A stretch of 64,000 nucleotides of DNA from Sipunculus nudus (taxonomy: Eukaryota > Annelida > Sipuncula > Golfingiida > Sipunculidae). Made by a program: the position numbers and the translations under genes. Positions 1-13,560 of the stretch are shown here, in pieces. A model generated the notes under the pieces. The model ran no database searches. It was not told the DNA's origin and saw only the letters and a program-made list of their open reading frames with translations. The stretch covers positions 77,142,453 through 77,206,452 of the forward strand of contig CM049311.1 in the NCBI GenBank assembly GCA_026874595.1, written 5' to 3'. How positions within the stretch are numbered: position 1 is the stretch's first letter; every line of letters begins with the position of its first letter.

Positions 1-323
1 CAAAAATGTTAATGCGTTCATTTCTCACGCGAGGCGGAGTCACCATGGAGAAGGTGTTTCTATTGATTTCAGGCGTGTACGTTTGAACAAGCGTTCCAAG
101 GGTATTGCAAGGTCATAAAGGATGTCCCTTTACAATACACGAATGTCTGCTATAGCTGATACAGGAAGACCAGACTCTAAAAGTCTCCTGTGCTTCCCAG
201 ATTAAAACAATAAAATTACCGCACATCTGGCATGCACGTTTCTGAAATTATCTGAAGCCTGCATGTTATATTCAACAGATCTATAAATTTTGCAGTGAAC
301 CCCTTTATCTGTCCTCAAATTCC

Positions 324-365
<42 letters not shown>

Positions 366-3300
366 TTATATATTAAAGCATTATTATAAACAGGGTTTTA
401 TATGGTGGCATGCAGTTCGATAAAAACCAGTTTTAGCTTTATAACGAGAATGTTCGTTTAGATATAATTTATAAATAAATGCACTTGTTTGTAGACATAA
501 CGAGTACATTAACTTACATCTGCTGAACAAAAGTATGCATGCATCTCACCAAATTTCATACAACTTATTGTAGAAATTTTCTGTTATTTTTATTAAACAA
601 TGCAATGAAATCTAAGACGACGCAGCTGAAGTTTTAGCATCTATCAAACCACCGGCATCAGTTTAGGACGTACACCCTCTTCATCCTTTGACATGCACAA
701 ATGGCTTTTGCCTTTTTCTATATATGTGTCTTCTGTATAATTTTAAATACTAATTGGATTTGCTCCAATGGGTTGAGCTACAAGTGAATCTGTTTTGGAG
801 AGATTTATTGCTTGTGTAACATAATCCCGCAAGGGACTTCAAGGAAAAGTATCACATGCGCTGTTTTAAGGTCTGTGTTTTATTTCATTGCAATCCTGTC
901 ATCCACATACAGTTATAGAGACATTTTCTATTAAATGCAAACTGGAAGTATATATTTTCTAATTAATCGAACGGGACCTTGTGAAAGAACACATCATTTT
1001 TTTGTACAGGGTATCCAGTATTATTTTCCAATAGAAGTAAAATAATATCTCGAAGTATATATGATGTAATCTCTGGTTTACTTGGATCGTGCATGGTATA
1101 ACCACTGATAATAGTAATATTGTATACCAGCATTTTTTCCCCACGGTTTCATGAACATTGCACCATCGTTGAGGATAAGTATACGCATATAAAAATGCTT
1201 TATTTTCCTTTTGCATATAAAATTAACACATCAATTCATCAATTTAATAATTCTCACAAAAGCATAAATCATTATCATGGATATTATACATATTACATAA
1301 TCATTTTAAGGCTATTAAAATCTTTATAAAACTCGACTGTTGTCAAACAGACATTTATTCAATCATTCTATTTCAATACGACAATAGTTATACATGTTGA
1401 TATTGCTTGTAAATAAAAACTCTCACATGAAATTTTCGAGTTTTTATCCATCATTACGAGGTATATATGTTATAAGTATTATTTATTTATGAAATTGTGA
1501 AGTTTCCTTTATACATTATCACTGAAATCATTTCTGCCCGTCAAATGGTTTTGATATTTACACATTATCCAATAGCTGTTAGTGTGGCAGAGGGTGATCA
1601 ACACGCGTGTACCCACAGAGTTAAACATCATATTTTAAATTAGCAAGTGCTCTAATCAAGTAAACACCAGAGTAAAGTAACAAAATCTTGCACTTTTCAG
1701 AATTTACACTTTCAAACTTCGGCCAAAATTACTCGATAGTTTTAACTGAATTAACCTTTTTGATTCTTAGAATTTTCTCATCCAGTTCAGTGCCATAATT
1801 TTTATGAGTTTACATTTAATAAATCCATAAGGGGGGGAGGCGTCTTTTACTTTGACCGACATTTTAGCGGGCATCATACGAAAGATTCCTTGCATTTAAG
1901 CTTACCATAACACGTTAATATAACAACAAAATATAATGCCTTTATATTATACAATTTTAAGAAAACAAAAAAAAGTTCTACACGCTCATTTTATTTCATT
2001 TTTTTTTCTCCTGGCTTTATGAAGAAATAAATCTAAAATTCTCATTTCAGGTGAGCTCAATTAAATATTCTAGCTAGAGCCGCCTTCAAGAATTTAATAT
2101 GTTAATTTTGTCAACAGACCATTATACTTAACCTGTCAGCTGTTAATTATGATGTAACAAATTTACGGAAATACCAGAATTAATACAATATGAGATATGT
2201 TTATAAAAACACATATTCTAAAACAGTGAACAGATTTTTCAAACACGCAGATAGAAAGCAGGATTAAATCATGAGAGTATGCGGTTCGCTTCCCTCAGAT
2301 AACGTAGATAAATAAACGGAAAACTGGACAATAGAGGGATTTCTAAGCCTTGAAAGGGAAACCAGATATTTTCAGGCGGCTGAGCACAATAGCCACAGAC
2401 AACTGCAGTGACCAGCTATTTTTCAGGGCCCTGGAGAAGCCTGCCAAGTTGTTACCAAGGTTACTGGCTAAGCTGCTTCCGTTGCCCCGCCCACTTCTGC
2501 TTATTATGCAGCCTGGATGCCCTGAAATCTACCAAGGTGTTCGTGCGGTGGCATGGTAACAAGCTACCCTGGACGAGACTGAAATACGATCTGGTGTTCC
2601 GCTCAATATTAGGGCAGTGTGGCAAATATATCCGTACCGCTTTTCAACATGGCGACATATTGAAACTAGAGATACATACAAAAATGTGAATAGAATAAAA
2701 CCGGACCCTAAACCCAAGCACAAATTGAGATTTCTAGCCTGTAAGATCTCATTAAAAGGGGAGTGTTTTCATGTATATTCTTAATTTGTCATGGCGAGAT
2801 TTTGTCAGAACACGATAATTCAGATTTATACCTTCATTACTTGTTCACCGTACATAATTATAATCTACCAATCTCAAAAAGAAGACAAATAAATAAAAGC
2901 CTTATTTAAAACAGTTTGAAGATTCAGGTAAATAAAATAAATACAAGATGGGCATCCTTTTCTTTGAAATTTTACATTGGTTGTATTTTTTTTTCTAATT
3001 AGATTTTAGATTTTTTGGTACCTATATTATATATGAGGCAAATACACAAGGATTTAATTAATAATTATTAATTATTCGAAAGTGTAATGAAATGAGTAAT
3101 ATGTAGAGGTGCGAACATGAATAATGAAATATATTGCAGTGTGTGCAAAAATTGAGGATGGACGTGTGCGTGTTTAGTAGTCATAAAATGTATATATAGA
3201 AACATTCAAGTCGTAGTCGGGATAACAGACGCACACACATGTACGCAAGTACTCACGAGAAAACATATTTCAATGAAATGAAATAATAGTATAGTAGTAG

Positions 3301-3640
3301 TAATGGACGTCGTAGTAATAACATATGAATGTGTTTATATATAACGTTCACATTTAATATATATATGTACCATCTTATTTGCTTACATAAATGTGAATGA
3401 TTGGATAAATGCTTCTACAATTGCGAACATACGTGTGAATGATTTTAATGGTACTTCGCATGACTAACTGTAGATGATAGATGTCTGTAACATCTGTGCG
3501 CACTGACAGTCATATATACTGATTTAAATGTGTGATTAATGTTTTCTCATTTCATGTTCCCGTATATTCTGTTACATTCTTTGCACTTCTTTGTCTTCCG
3601 CTACACACAATTATATAATATTTTCCTAAATAATCATAAA
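1..3640. other. AT-rich gene-free DNA
   Basis: No exon, RNA gene or recognisable element was found. The open frames are short and AT-rich with no domain-like composition. A GC-richer patch at about 2340-2720 has overlapping open frames in several phases, but no splice-flanked coding pattern that I recognise. The segment ends where the 48-bp satellite begins. Confidence 0.6.
326..362. repeat. (CA)n microsatellite
   Basis: An uninterrupted CA dinucleotide run of about 37 bases, followed by a short TA-rich stretch. Confidence 0.95.
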
Positions 3641-3646
3641 TATTAA

Positions 3647-4390
3647 CATTTGTTGACCGTGGGTATTAAAGGCGGGGTTTATGGTATCAGGCCACATTTG
3701 TTGACCGTGGGTATTACAGGCGGGTTGTATGGTATCAGGCCACATTTGTTGACCGTGGTATTATAGATGGGGTGTATGTTATCAGGTAACATTTGTTGAC
3801 CGTGGGTGTTACAGGTGGCGTGTAACTTATCAGGCCTAATTTGTTGACCGTGGGTATTACAGATTGGGTGTATGGTATCAGCAACATTTGTTGACCGAGG
3901 GTATTACAGATGTGGTGTATGGTATCAGGCAACATTTGTTGACCCTGGGTATTACAGATTAGGTGTATGGTATCAAGCCTCAATAGCTGACCGTGGGTAT
4001 TACAGATAGAGTGTATGGAATCAGGCCACATTTGTTGACCGTGAGTATTACAGATTGGGTGTATGGTATCAGGCCACATTTGTTGAAAATGTGTATTACT
4101 GGTGGCGTGTATGGTATCAGGCCACATTTGTTGAAAATGTGTAATACTTGTGGGGTGTATTGTATCAGGCCACATTTGTTGAAAATGTGTATTACTGGTG
4201 GCGTGTATTGCATCAGGCCATATTTGTTGACCGTGGGTATTACAGACGGGGTCGATGGTATCAGGCCACATTTGTAGGTCCTAAGTTATACAGGCGGGGT
4301 GTATGGTATAAGGCCACATTGTTTGACCGTGGGTTTGCAGACGGGGTGTATAGTATGAGGCCACATTTGTTGACTGTGGGTAGTACAGAT
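3647..4390. repeat. 48-bp satellite, domain A
   Basis: About 15 units with a TTGTTGACCGTGGG half followed by TATTACAGGCGGGG and TATGGTATCAGGCCACAT. In several units near 4085-4200 the GACCGTGGG segment is replaced by GAAAATGTG, a shared variant that marks local amplification. Confidence 0.9.
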
Positions 4391-7300
4391 TGTTGGTATT
4401 ACAGTTTTGTTTTTGGAAATCCGTCTAGATTGGTTTGCCTTGGGTATTACCGTTTTTTTTTTTGGACATCAGTCTTAAATGATTTGCCGTGGGTATAACA
4501 GTTTTGTTTTAGGATATCAGTCTAGATGGGTTGGCCGTAGGTATTACAGTTTTGTTTTAGGACATCAGTCTAGATGGGTTGGCCGTAGGTATTACAGTTG
4601 TTTTTGAACATCAGCTTAGAACGGTTAGCCGTTGGTATTATAGTGTTGTTTTTGGACATCAGTCGATTGGTTGTCGTGGGTATTACATTTTAATTTTTTT
4701 GAGTCTACATTGGTTGGCCGTGAAATTAGGGTCTTGTTTTAGGACATCAGTCTAGTATGGTTGGCCGTGGGTATTACAGTTTTATTTAAGGACATCAGTC
4801 TAGAATGGTTGTCTGTCGGTATTATGGTCTTGTTTTAGGATATCAGTCTAGATAGAATGGCGGTTGGTTTTACAGTTTTTTTTTAGCACATTACACAAAA
4901 TTGGTTCGCCGTGGGTAAAACAGTTTATTTTGACATCAGTTTAGATTGGTTGGGCGTTGATAAAACAGTCTTCTTGTAGAACATCAGTCTAGATTGATTA
5001 CCCGTGGGCAAACAGTTTTGTTTGAGGACATCTGTTTAAAATGGTTGGCCGGGGGCATTACAGTTTTATTTAAGGACATCAGTCTAGAATAGTTGTCTGT
5101 CGGTATTATGGTCTTGTTTTAGGATATCAGTCTAGATTGGTTGGCCGTAGATTTTACAGTAGTGTTGTAGGACATCAGTCTAGATTGCTTGGCCGTGAGT
5201 ATAAAAATTCTATTTAAAGACATCAGTCTAGATTGTTTAGCCGTAGGTATTACATGTTTTCGGACATCAGTCTAGATTGGTTGGTGGTTGGTTTTACAGT
5301 TTTGTTTTAGTATATTACACAAAATTGGTTCGCCGTGAGTATAACAGTTTATTTTGACATCAGTTTAGATTGGTTGGGCGTTGATAAAACAGTCTTCTTG
5401 TAGAACATCAGTCTAGATTGATTACCCGTGGGCAAACAGTTTTGTTTGAGGACATCAGTCTGGAATGGTTGGCCGTGGGAATTACAGTTTTATTTAAGGA
5501 CATCAGTCTAGAATGGTTGTCTGTCAGTATTATGGTCTTGTTTTAGGATATCAGTCTAGATTGGTTGGCCGTAGGTTTTACAGTAGTGTTGTAGGACATC
5601 AGTCTAGATTGCTTGGCCGTGAGTATAACAATTTTATTTAAAGACATCAGTCTAGTTTGTTGGCCGTAGGTATTTCTGACATCAGTCTAGATTGGTTGGC
5701 GGTTGGTATTACAGTTTTGTTTTAGGACATTACACAAAATTGGTTCGCCATGGGTATAAAAGTTTATTTTGACATCACTTTAGATTGGTTGGGCGTTGAT
5801 AAAAAGTCTTCTTGTAGAACATCAGTCTAGATCGATTGACCATGCGTATTACAGTTTTTTTTAAGGACATCTGTTTAGAATGGTTAGCCGGGTTATTGCA
5901 ATTTTATCTAAGGACATCTTTCTAGAATGGTTGGTCATGGGTATTACAGTTTTGTTTTAGGGCATCATTCTAGATTGGTTGACCGTGGGTATAACAATTT
6001 AATTTTAGGACATCAGTCTAGAATGATTGGCCGTTTGTATTACAGTTTTGTTGCAGGACAGAAGTCAAGATTCGATGGCCGTGGGTATTACAGTTTTGTT
6101 TTTAGCCATCAGTCAAGATTGGTTGGCCGTTTGTAATACAGTTTTATTTAAGGACATTAGAATGGCTAGCCGTTGGTATTTCAGATTTGTTGTAGGACAT
6201 CAGTCTAGATTGGATGGTCTTGGGTATAAGTGTTCTGTTTTAAGGACATCAGTCTAGATTGGTTGGCCGTAGGTATTACAGTTTGTTTTGGACATCAGTC
6301 TAGATTGGATTGCCGAAGGTATTACAGTTTTGTTGAAAAACATTAGTCTAGAATGGTTGGCCGTGGGTATTACAGTTTAGTTTTTAAAATATCAATCAAG
6401 ATTAAATGGTCGTGGGAATTAGCGTTTTGTTTTGTGGAAATGAGTGTAGAATGGTTGTTCGAGGGTATTACAGTTTTATTTTAGGACATCTATCTAGATT
6501 AGATGGTCGTGGGTATTTGTGTTTTGTTGTTGGACATTAGTCTAGATTGGTTGGCCGTGGGTATTACAATTTGATTTTAGGACATCAGTCTGGAATGACT
6601 GGCCATGGGTATTACAGTTTTGTTTTCGGACACCACACAGAACTGTTTGCCCTTTGAAACAATATTTTTGTTTTATGACATCAGTCTACATAGGTTGTCC
6701 GTTGGAATTACAGTTTTATTTTAGGACATCAGTCTAGATTGATTGGCCATGGGTATTACAGTTTTGCTTTTGGACATCACACAAAATTGTTTGGCCTTTG
6801 GTATAACAATATGTTTTATGAGATCAGTCTACATTGGTTGGCCGTTGGTATTACAGTTTTATTTTAGGACATCAGTCTAGAATGGTTGGCGGTTGGTATA
6901 ACAGTTTTGTTTTAAAACATCAGTCTTGATTAGATGGTTGTGGGAATAAGTGTTTTGTTGTAGGACATCAGTCTAGCTTGGTTTGCCGTGGGTATTACAA
7001 TTTAATTTTAGGACATCAGTCTGGAATGATTGGCCGTGGGTATTACAATTTAATTTTACGACATCAATCTAGAATCATTGGCCGTTGGTATTACAGTTTT
7101 GTGTTAGGACATCAGTCAGGATTGGATGGTCGTGGGTATTAGCGTTTTGATTAAAGGACATGAGTGTAGAATGGTTGGTCGTGGGTATTACAGTTTTATT
7201 TTAGGAAATATGTCAAGAATGTTTGGCTGTTGGTATTACAGTTTTGTTTTAAAACATCACTGTAGATTAGATGGTCGTTGGTATTAGTGTTCTGTTTGCG

Positions 7301-9010
7301 GACATCAGTCTAGATTGGTTGGTCGTGGGTATGTGTTTTGTTTTATGGACATCAGTCTGAATTGGTTGGCCGAAGGCATTACAGTTTTGTTGAAAGACAC
7401 CTGTCTAGAATGGTTGGCTGTTGGTATTACAGTTTTGTTTTAAAACATCAGTCTAGATTAGATGGTCGTGGGTATTAGTGTTCTGTTTGTGGACATCAGT
7501 CTATATTGGTTGGCCGTTGGTATTACTGTTCTGTTTTTGAACATCATCTAGATTGTTTGTCCGTGGCTATTACAGTTTTGTTGTTGGACATTAACTTGAT
7601 TGTTTCTCCGTTCGTATTACAGTTTTGTTGTAGGAAATCAGACTAGATTGGTTTGCCGTGGGTATTACAATTTAATTTTAGGACATCAGTCTAGAATGAT
7701 TGGCCGTTGGTATTACAGTTTTGTTGAAAATCAGTCAATATTTGACGGTCGGGGGTATTAGCGTTTTGTTTTTAGGAAATGGGTCTAGATTGGTTGGCCG
7801 TTGGTATTACAGTTTGTTTTGGACATGAGTCTAGATAGGATTGTCGTGGGTATAAGTGTTTTGTTTTATGGACATAAGACTAGATTGGTTGGCCGCAGGT
7901 ATTACAGTTTTATTTAAGAACATCAGTCTGGAATGGTTTGCCGTTGGTGTTACAGTTTTGTTTTAAAGCATCAGTCTAGATTAGATGGTCGTGGGTATTA
8001 ATTTTTTATTTTGGACATCAGTCTAGAATGGTTGGCCGTGGGTATTACAGTTTTTGTTTTTTGACATAAGTCTAGATCGGATGTCCGTGGGAATTAGTGT
8101 TTTGTTTTTGGACATCACACAAAGTTGGGTTGCGTTAGGTATAACAGTTTTGTTTTAGGACATCAGTCTATCTTCGTTTTCCTTTGGAATTACAGTTTTG
8201 TTTTTGGACATCAGTCTAGATTGGTTTGGCCGTGGGTAATGCAGTTTAGTTTTTCGTCATCGGTCTTGTTTGGTTGGCTGTTTGTATTACAATTTTGTTG
8301 TAGGACATCAGTCTATATTGGATGGTTGTTGGTATAAGTGTTTTGTTTTAAGGACATCAGTCTAGATTGGTTTGCCAAGGGTAATACAGTTTAATTTTTG
8401 GACATCACACAAAATTGGTTGGCCGTAGGTATAACTGTTTTGATTTAGGGCCTAAGTCTAGATTGGTTGGCCGTGGGTATTAAAATGTTTTTTTGGACAT
8501 CAGTCTAGATTGGTTGGCCATAGGTATTACAGTTTTGTTTTGAACATTACACAAAATTGGTTGGCCGTGGGTAAAACAGTTTTGTTTTAGGGCATCAGTC
8601 TAGATTGGTTGGCCGTGGGTATTAAAAATATTTTTGGGCATCAGCCTAGATTGGTTGGCTGTTGGTATTACAGTTTTGTTTTTGGACATCACACAAAATT
8701 GGTCGGCCGTTGGTATAATAGTTTTGTTTTATGACATCATTCTAGATTGGTTGGCCGTTGGTATTACTGTTTTGTTTTTGGACATCATCTTGATTGGTTT
8801 TCCGTGGGTATTACAGTTTTGTTGTAGAACATCAGTCTAGTTTAGATGGTCGTGGATGAGAGTGTTTTGTTTTAAGGACATCAGTCTAGATTGGTTGCCC
8901 GTTTATATAACAGTTTTTGTACATCAGTCTAGATTGGTTGCTCTTTGGTATTACAGCTTTGTTTTTGGACATTAGTCTAGATTAGTTGGCCGGGGGTTCT
9001 GAGACATCGG
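4391..9010. repeat. 48-bp satellite, domain B
   Basis: Roughly 95 units carrying TTGGTTGGCCGTGGG, TATTACAGTTTTGTTTTA and GGACATCAGTCTAGA. Compared with domains A, C and D, the GGCGGGG segment is replaced by a T-rich one. Shared variants recur at fixed distances, showing higher-order repeats of about 420 bp (4932, 5356, 5771) and 144 bp (6601, 6745). Confidence 0.9.
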
Positions 9011-10930
9011 TTTAGAATGTTTAGGCCGTGGGCATTACATGCAGGCGGGATATTTGTTTTCAGGCCACATTGGATGACTATGGTATAACAGGTGGAATAT
9101 TTTGCATCTGAACCTGTTGGTTGCCCACGAATTTTACCGGTGATATGTTCGACATCAGACCATATTGGATTTGCCCGCGGGATGTATGGTATCAGGTCAA
9201 ACTTTTTTTTTTGTGGGTATTACAAGCAGGGTTTGTGACATGAGGTTTGATTAGCTGGCCATGGGTATCACGGACGGGGTATTTTGCATCTGGCCTCATT
9301 GATTGGCCTCGGGTATTGCAAACGGGGGGGGGGGGGGGTATGGTATCAGGCTACTTTGTTTGACCGTGAATATTACTGCTGGGTTTTATAGCATCACTCT
9401 AGATTTGTTTGCCGTGGGTATTATAGGAGGGGTATTTGGCATCTTACCAAATTAGTTGGCCGTTGGTATTACAAGCGGGTTGTTTGACATCTGGCCACAT
9501 TGATTGGACATGGGTATGACAGTTTTGTTTTAGGACATCAGTCTAGATCGGTTTCCCGGGGGTATTTCGGGCGGTCTACGTGACAACCTGTTAAGAGTGT
9601 TTGGCCATAGGTTTTACAGGTGGTCTGGTTGTTTTCAGGCCATAGTAGTTGGTCTTGGTATTACAGGTGGGGTTTGTGACATCGGGTTAAATTGGTTTGC
9701 TGTGGGTATTTCACTTGGGATGATTGGCATCAGGTCAAATTTGTTGGAAGTGGATATTACGGGTGGGATGTGTGGTATCTGGGCATATTGGTTGGCCGTG
9801 GTAATTACCGTTTGGGTGTAAGGCATCTGGTCACGTTGGTTGGCCACGGTTTTAACAGGTGGGATATTCGGTATCAGTCCACTTTGGATATCCCCGCGGG
9901 ATGTATGGTTTTAGGCCAAACTGGATTGCCATGCGTATAACAAGGGGGGTTTGTGACATCGGGTAAGCTGGCCGTGGGTATTACACATGGCATGTTTGGC
10001 ATCTTGCCACTTTGGTTGGCCTCGGGTATTACAGGTAAGATGTTAAGTATCAGGCCATATTGGTATTCCCCCTTTGTATTACAAGGATGGTCTGTAACAT
10101 CGGGTTAAATTAGAAGAATAGCGTATTACAGGCAGGGGTTTAGGATCTTGCTACCTTGGTTTGAAGTGGCAATTACAAGCGGGGTTTGACATCACATCTA
10201 ATTGGTTGGCTGTGGGTTTTGCATTTTGTTTTGGGAATTGTCCAGTCTATATATTGTTCGGCTTGGGGTATTACAAGCGGGTTGTTTGGCATCAGGCCAC
10301 ACTTGTTGGATTTGGGTATTACAGGTGGGGGTCAATTTGGTTGTCCGTTTTGGGCATCAGGTATTTTGTATGGCTGTGGGAATAACAGGCGGGATGTTGT
10401 GGCATCATGCCACATTGGATAGCTTTGGGTATTACAGGCTGGTTATTTTGCATCAGGTCACATTGGATGGCCGTGGGTATTACAGGCTGGATGCTTGGTA
10501 TCAGGCCAGATTGGTGTGTCAAGGGTATTACAAGCATAATTTTGGCATCAGACCACATTTGTTGGCCATGAGTGTTAAATTTAGGATGCTCGGGATCCGG
10601 CTATATTTTGTGGCTATGGATATTGATTAATGGGATGTTTGGCATTAGGCCACGGTGTTTGTTTTTCGTGGGTATGACAGGCCGTGTTTCTTGGTATTTA
10701 GCCACATTGGTTTTCCGTTGGTACTGAAGATAAGATGTATAGTATAAGGCCTAATTGGTTGACCTTTGGTCTGTAATAAAGGCGGGTTGTTTTTCCCTGG
10801 CCACATTTGTTGGTTTTAGAATTCCAACCGGGATGTTTTGCATCAGGGCAAATTTGTTACCCAGCACCCTTACACATGGGATATTGCTTGCGAGGCATAC
10901 CTGGTCACATTAATGGGCCGTCGGTATACA
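9011..10930. repeat. 48-bp satellite, domain C (degenerate)
   Basis: The most diverged part. Units combine the TTGGTTGGCCGTGGG half of domain B with the ACAGGCGGGG and GGCATCAGGCCACAT segments of domain A. Copy length and sequence vary, and a poly(G) tract sits at about 9327. It reads as an old or recombinant zone between the homogenised domains B and D. Confidence 0.8.
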
Positions 10931-13560
10931 GACGGTGTATTGGCATCAAGTCACGGATATATTACATCAAGCCCCTATAGTTGACAGTAAATATTACAGG
11001 CGGGGTATGTGGCATCAGGCCCTTATAGTTGACAGTAGATTTCACGGAGGGGGGGGGGGGGGGGTTATATGGCATCAAGCCATTATAGTTGACAGAAAAT
11101 ATACAGGCGGGTAAATGACATCAAGCATTATAGTTGACAGTAGATATTACGGGCGGGGTATATTGCAACAAGCCACTGTAGTTGACAGTAGAAATTACAG
11201 GCGGGGTATATGGCTATCAAGTCCCTATAGTTGACAGTTGATATTACAGGTGGGGTATAAGGCATCTGGCGCCTATAGTTAACGTACAGTAGATATCACA
11301 GGCGGGGTATATGGCATCAAACTACAATAGTTGACAGTAGATATCACAGGGGTGGGGGGGGGGATATTGCATCTAGCCCCTTTAGCAGACAGTTCATATT
11401 ACAGGCGGGTTATATGGCATCAAGCCCCTATAGTTGACAGTAGAAATTACAGGCGTGGTATATTGCACGAGCCATTATAGTTGACAGTAGATATTGCAGG
11501 CGGGTTTATGGTATGAAGCCACCATAGTTGACAGTAGATATTACAGGTGGTGTTTATGGCATAAAGCCACTATAGTTGGCAGTATATATTACAGGCCACT
11601 ATCAAGCCCCTATAGTTGACAGTAGAAATTATAGGAGGGGTATATGGCATCAAGCAGTTATAGCTGAAAGCAGAAATTGCAGGCGGGGTTTATGACATCA
11701 AGCCACTATAGTTGACAGAAGATATTACAGCCGGGTTGTATGGCACCAAGCAACCAAAGTTGTCAAGAAATATTACAGGTTGGGTTTATGGCATCAATCC
11801 ACTATAACTGACAGTGGATATTACAGGCGGGGTATATGGCACGAGCCATTATAGTTGACAGTAGATATTACAGGTGGGTTATAAGGGATCAAGCCCCTAT
11901 GGTTGATAGTAGATATTGCAGGAGGGATATATTGCATCAAGCGCTTATAAATGACAGATGATATTACAGGCGGGGGTATATAGCATCATCCCCTATGGTT
12001 GACAGTAGATATTACAGATGGGGTATATGGAATCAAGACACCATAGTTGACAGTAGATATTACACGCGGGGTATGAGATCAAGCCCCTATAAGTGACAGT
12101 AGATATTACAGGCAGGGTGTATGGCATTAATCCCCTATGGTTGGCAGTAGATATTACAGGCAGAGTGTATGGCATCAATCCCCTATAGTTGACAGTAGAT
12201 ATTACAGGCAAAGTGTATGGCATAAAGCCACAATAGTTGACAGTAGACATTACAGGCGGGGTATATGACATTAGTTAAGCCACAAAAGTTGACAGTTGAT
12301 ATTATAGGCGGGGTATATGGCATCAAGCCACCATAGTTGACAGTAGATATTACAGGTGGTGTTTATGGCATCAAGCTACTATAGTTGACAGTAGATATTA
12401 AAGGCGGGGTATATGGCATCAATCCCCTATAGTTGACAGTAGATATTACAGGTAGGGTATAAGGCATCAAGCCCATATGTTTGACAGTAGATATTACAGG
12501 CGGGGTTTATGGCATCAAGCCCCTATAGTTGACAGGAGATATTACAGGCAGGGTATATGGCATTAGGCCTTTATAGTTGACAGTAGATATAACAGGAAGG
12601 GTTTATGGCATCAAGCCCCTATTAGTTGAAAGTAGGAATTACAGGCGGGTAAATGGCATCAAGCTACTATAGTTGACAGTAGATTTTACAGGCGGGGTAT
12701 ATGGCATCAAGCCACCATAGTTGCCAGTAGATATTACAGGCGTGGTAAATGGCATAAAGCCACTATAGTTAGCAGTATATATTACAGGCCACTATCAAGC
12801 CCCTATAGTTGACAGTAGAAATTCAAGTAGGGGTAAATGGCATCAAGCCATTATAGTTGAAAGCAGATATTGCAGGCGTGGTTTATTGCATTAAGCCACC
12901 GTAGTTGAGAGTAGATATTACAGGTGGGGTATAAGGCTTCAAGCCCCTAAAGTTGACAGTAGATATTAAATGGCCTTATCCCCCACCTGTAATATCTACT
13001 GCCAACTATGAGGGCTTGATGTCATATACACCAGTAGAGCAGTAGATATTACATGCGGGGTATATGACAACAAACCCCTATAAATATTTTATATAGATAT
13101 TACAGGCGGGGTAAATCTCATCAAGCCCCTTTAGTTGACAGTAGATATTACAGGCAGGGTTTATGGCACCAAGCCATTTTAGTCGACAGTATACATTACA
13201 GGCGGGGTATATGGCATCAAGACACTTTTGTTGAGAGTAGGTATATTCGACGTTGTTAATTGTGTCTGCCACTTTGGTTGACAAGAAGTGTTACATGGGG
13301 GCATATGGTATGACAGGCGGGACATTTAGCATCAACAGGTGGGGTATATGGCATCAAGTCACTTTTGTTGACAAGGGTGACTAAAGCTAAGGTTCATGGT
13401 AACAAGCCAAATGATGAAAATGAATAACATAGATATATGGAATTTACCCTCTTTTATGACAGCAGGTATTATAGGCACATCAAAACACTTTTGTTGACAG
13501 CGGGTATTACAAGTTGTGGTGCTTGGTATCAGGCAAAATCTAGCAATAGGTATTATGACG
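10931..13560. repeat. 48-bp satellite, domain D
   Basis: About 50 units of the form GTTGACAGTAGATATTACAG, then GCGGGGTATATGGCATCAAG, then CCACTATA or CCCCTATA. Units are more alike than in domain C. The domain contains poly(G) expansions (about 11050 and 11351), a twice-occurring truncated unit (about 11590 and 12785) and one inverted unit (about 12973-13023). It decays after about 13300. Confidence 0.9.

Larger units (their letters stand above)
3647..13560. repeat. 48-bp minisatellite array, about 10 kb
   Basis: Tandem repeats with a period of 48 bp run almost without a break. Successive unit starts at 3647, 3695 and 3743 are exactly 48 apart. Every part of the array keeps a core close to GGTATTACAG followed by a GGCATCAG or GGACATCAG motif, so the whole block looks like one family that has split into four domains (A-D, listed separately). 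The unit is 16 codons long, which is why long repetitive open frames cross it; they are not genes. The + strand is G/T-rich and C-poor throughout. It lies about 15 kb upstream of the gene. Confidence 0.93.

Noticed and set aside
3735-4498. Repetitive frames of up to 178 codons with a 16-residue repeat
   Set aside because: They arise because the satellite unit is 48 bp. Frames are open on both strands at once and have no start or splice support.
9597-13284. Several 68-142-codon frames on both strands
   Set aside because: Satellite domains C and D, same explanation as for domain A.
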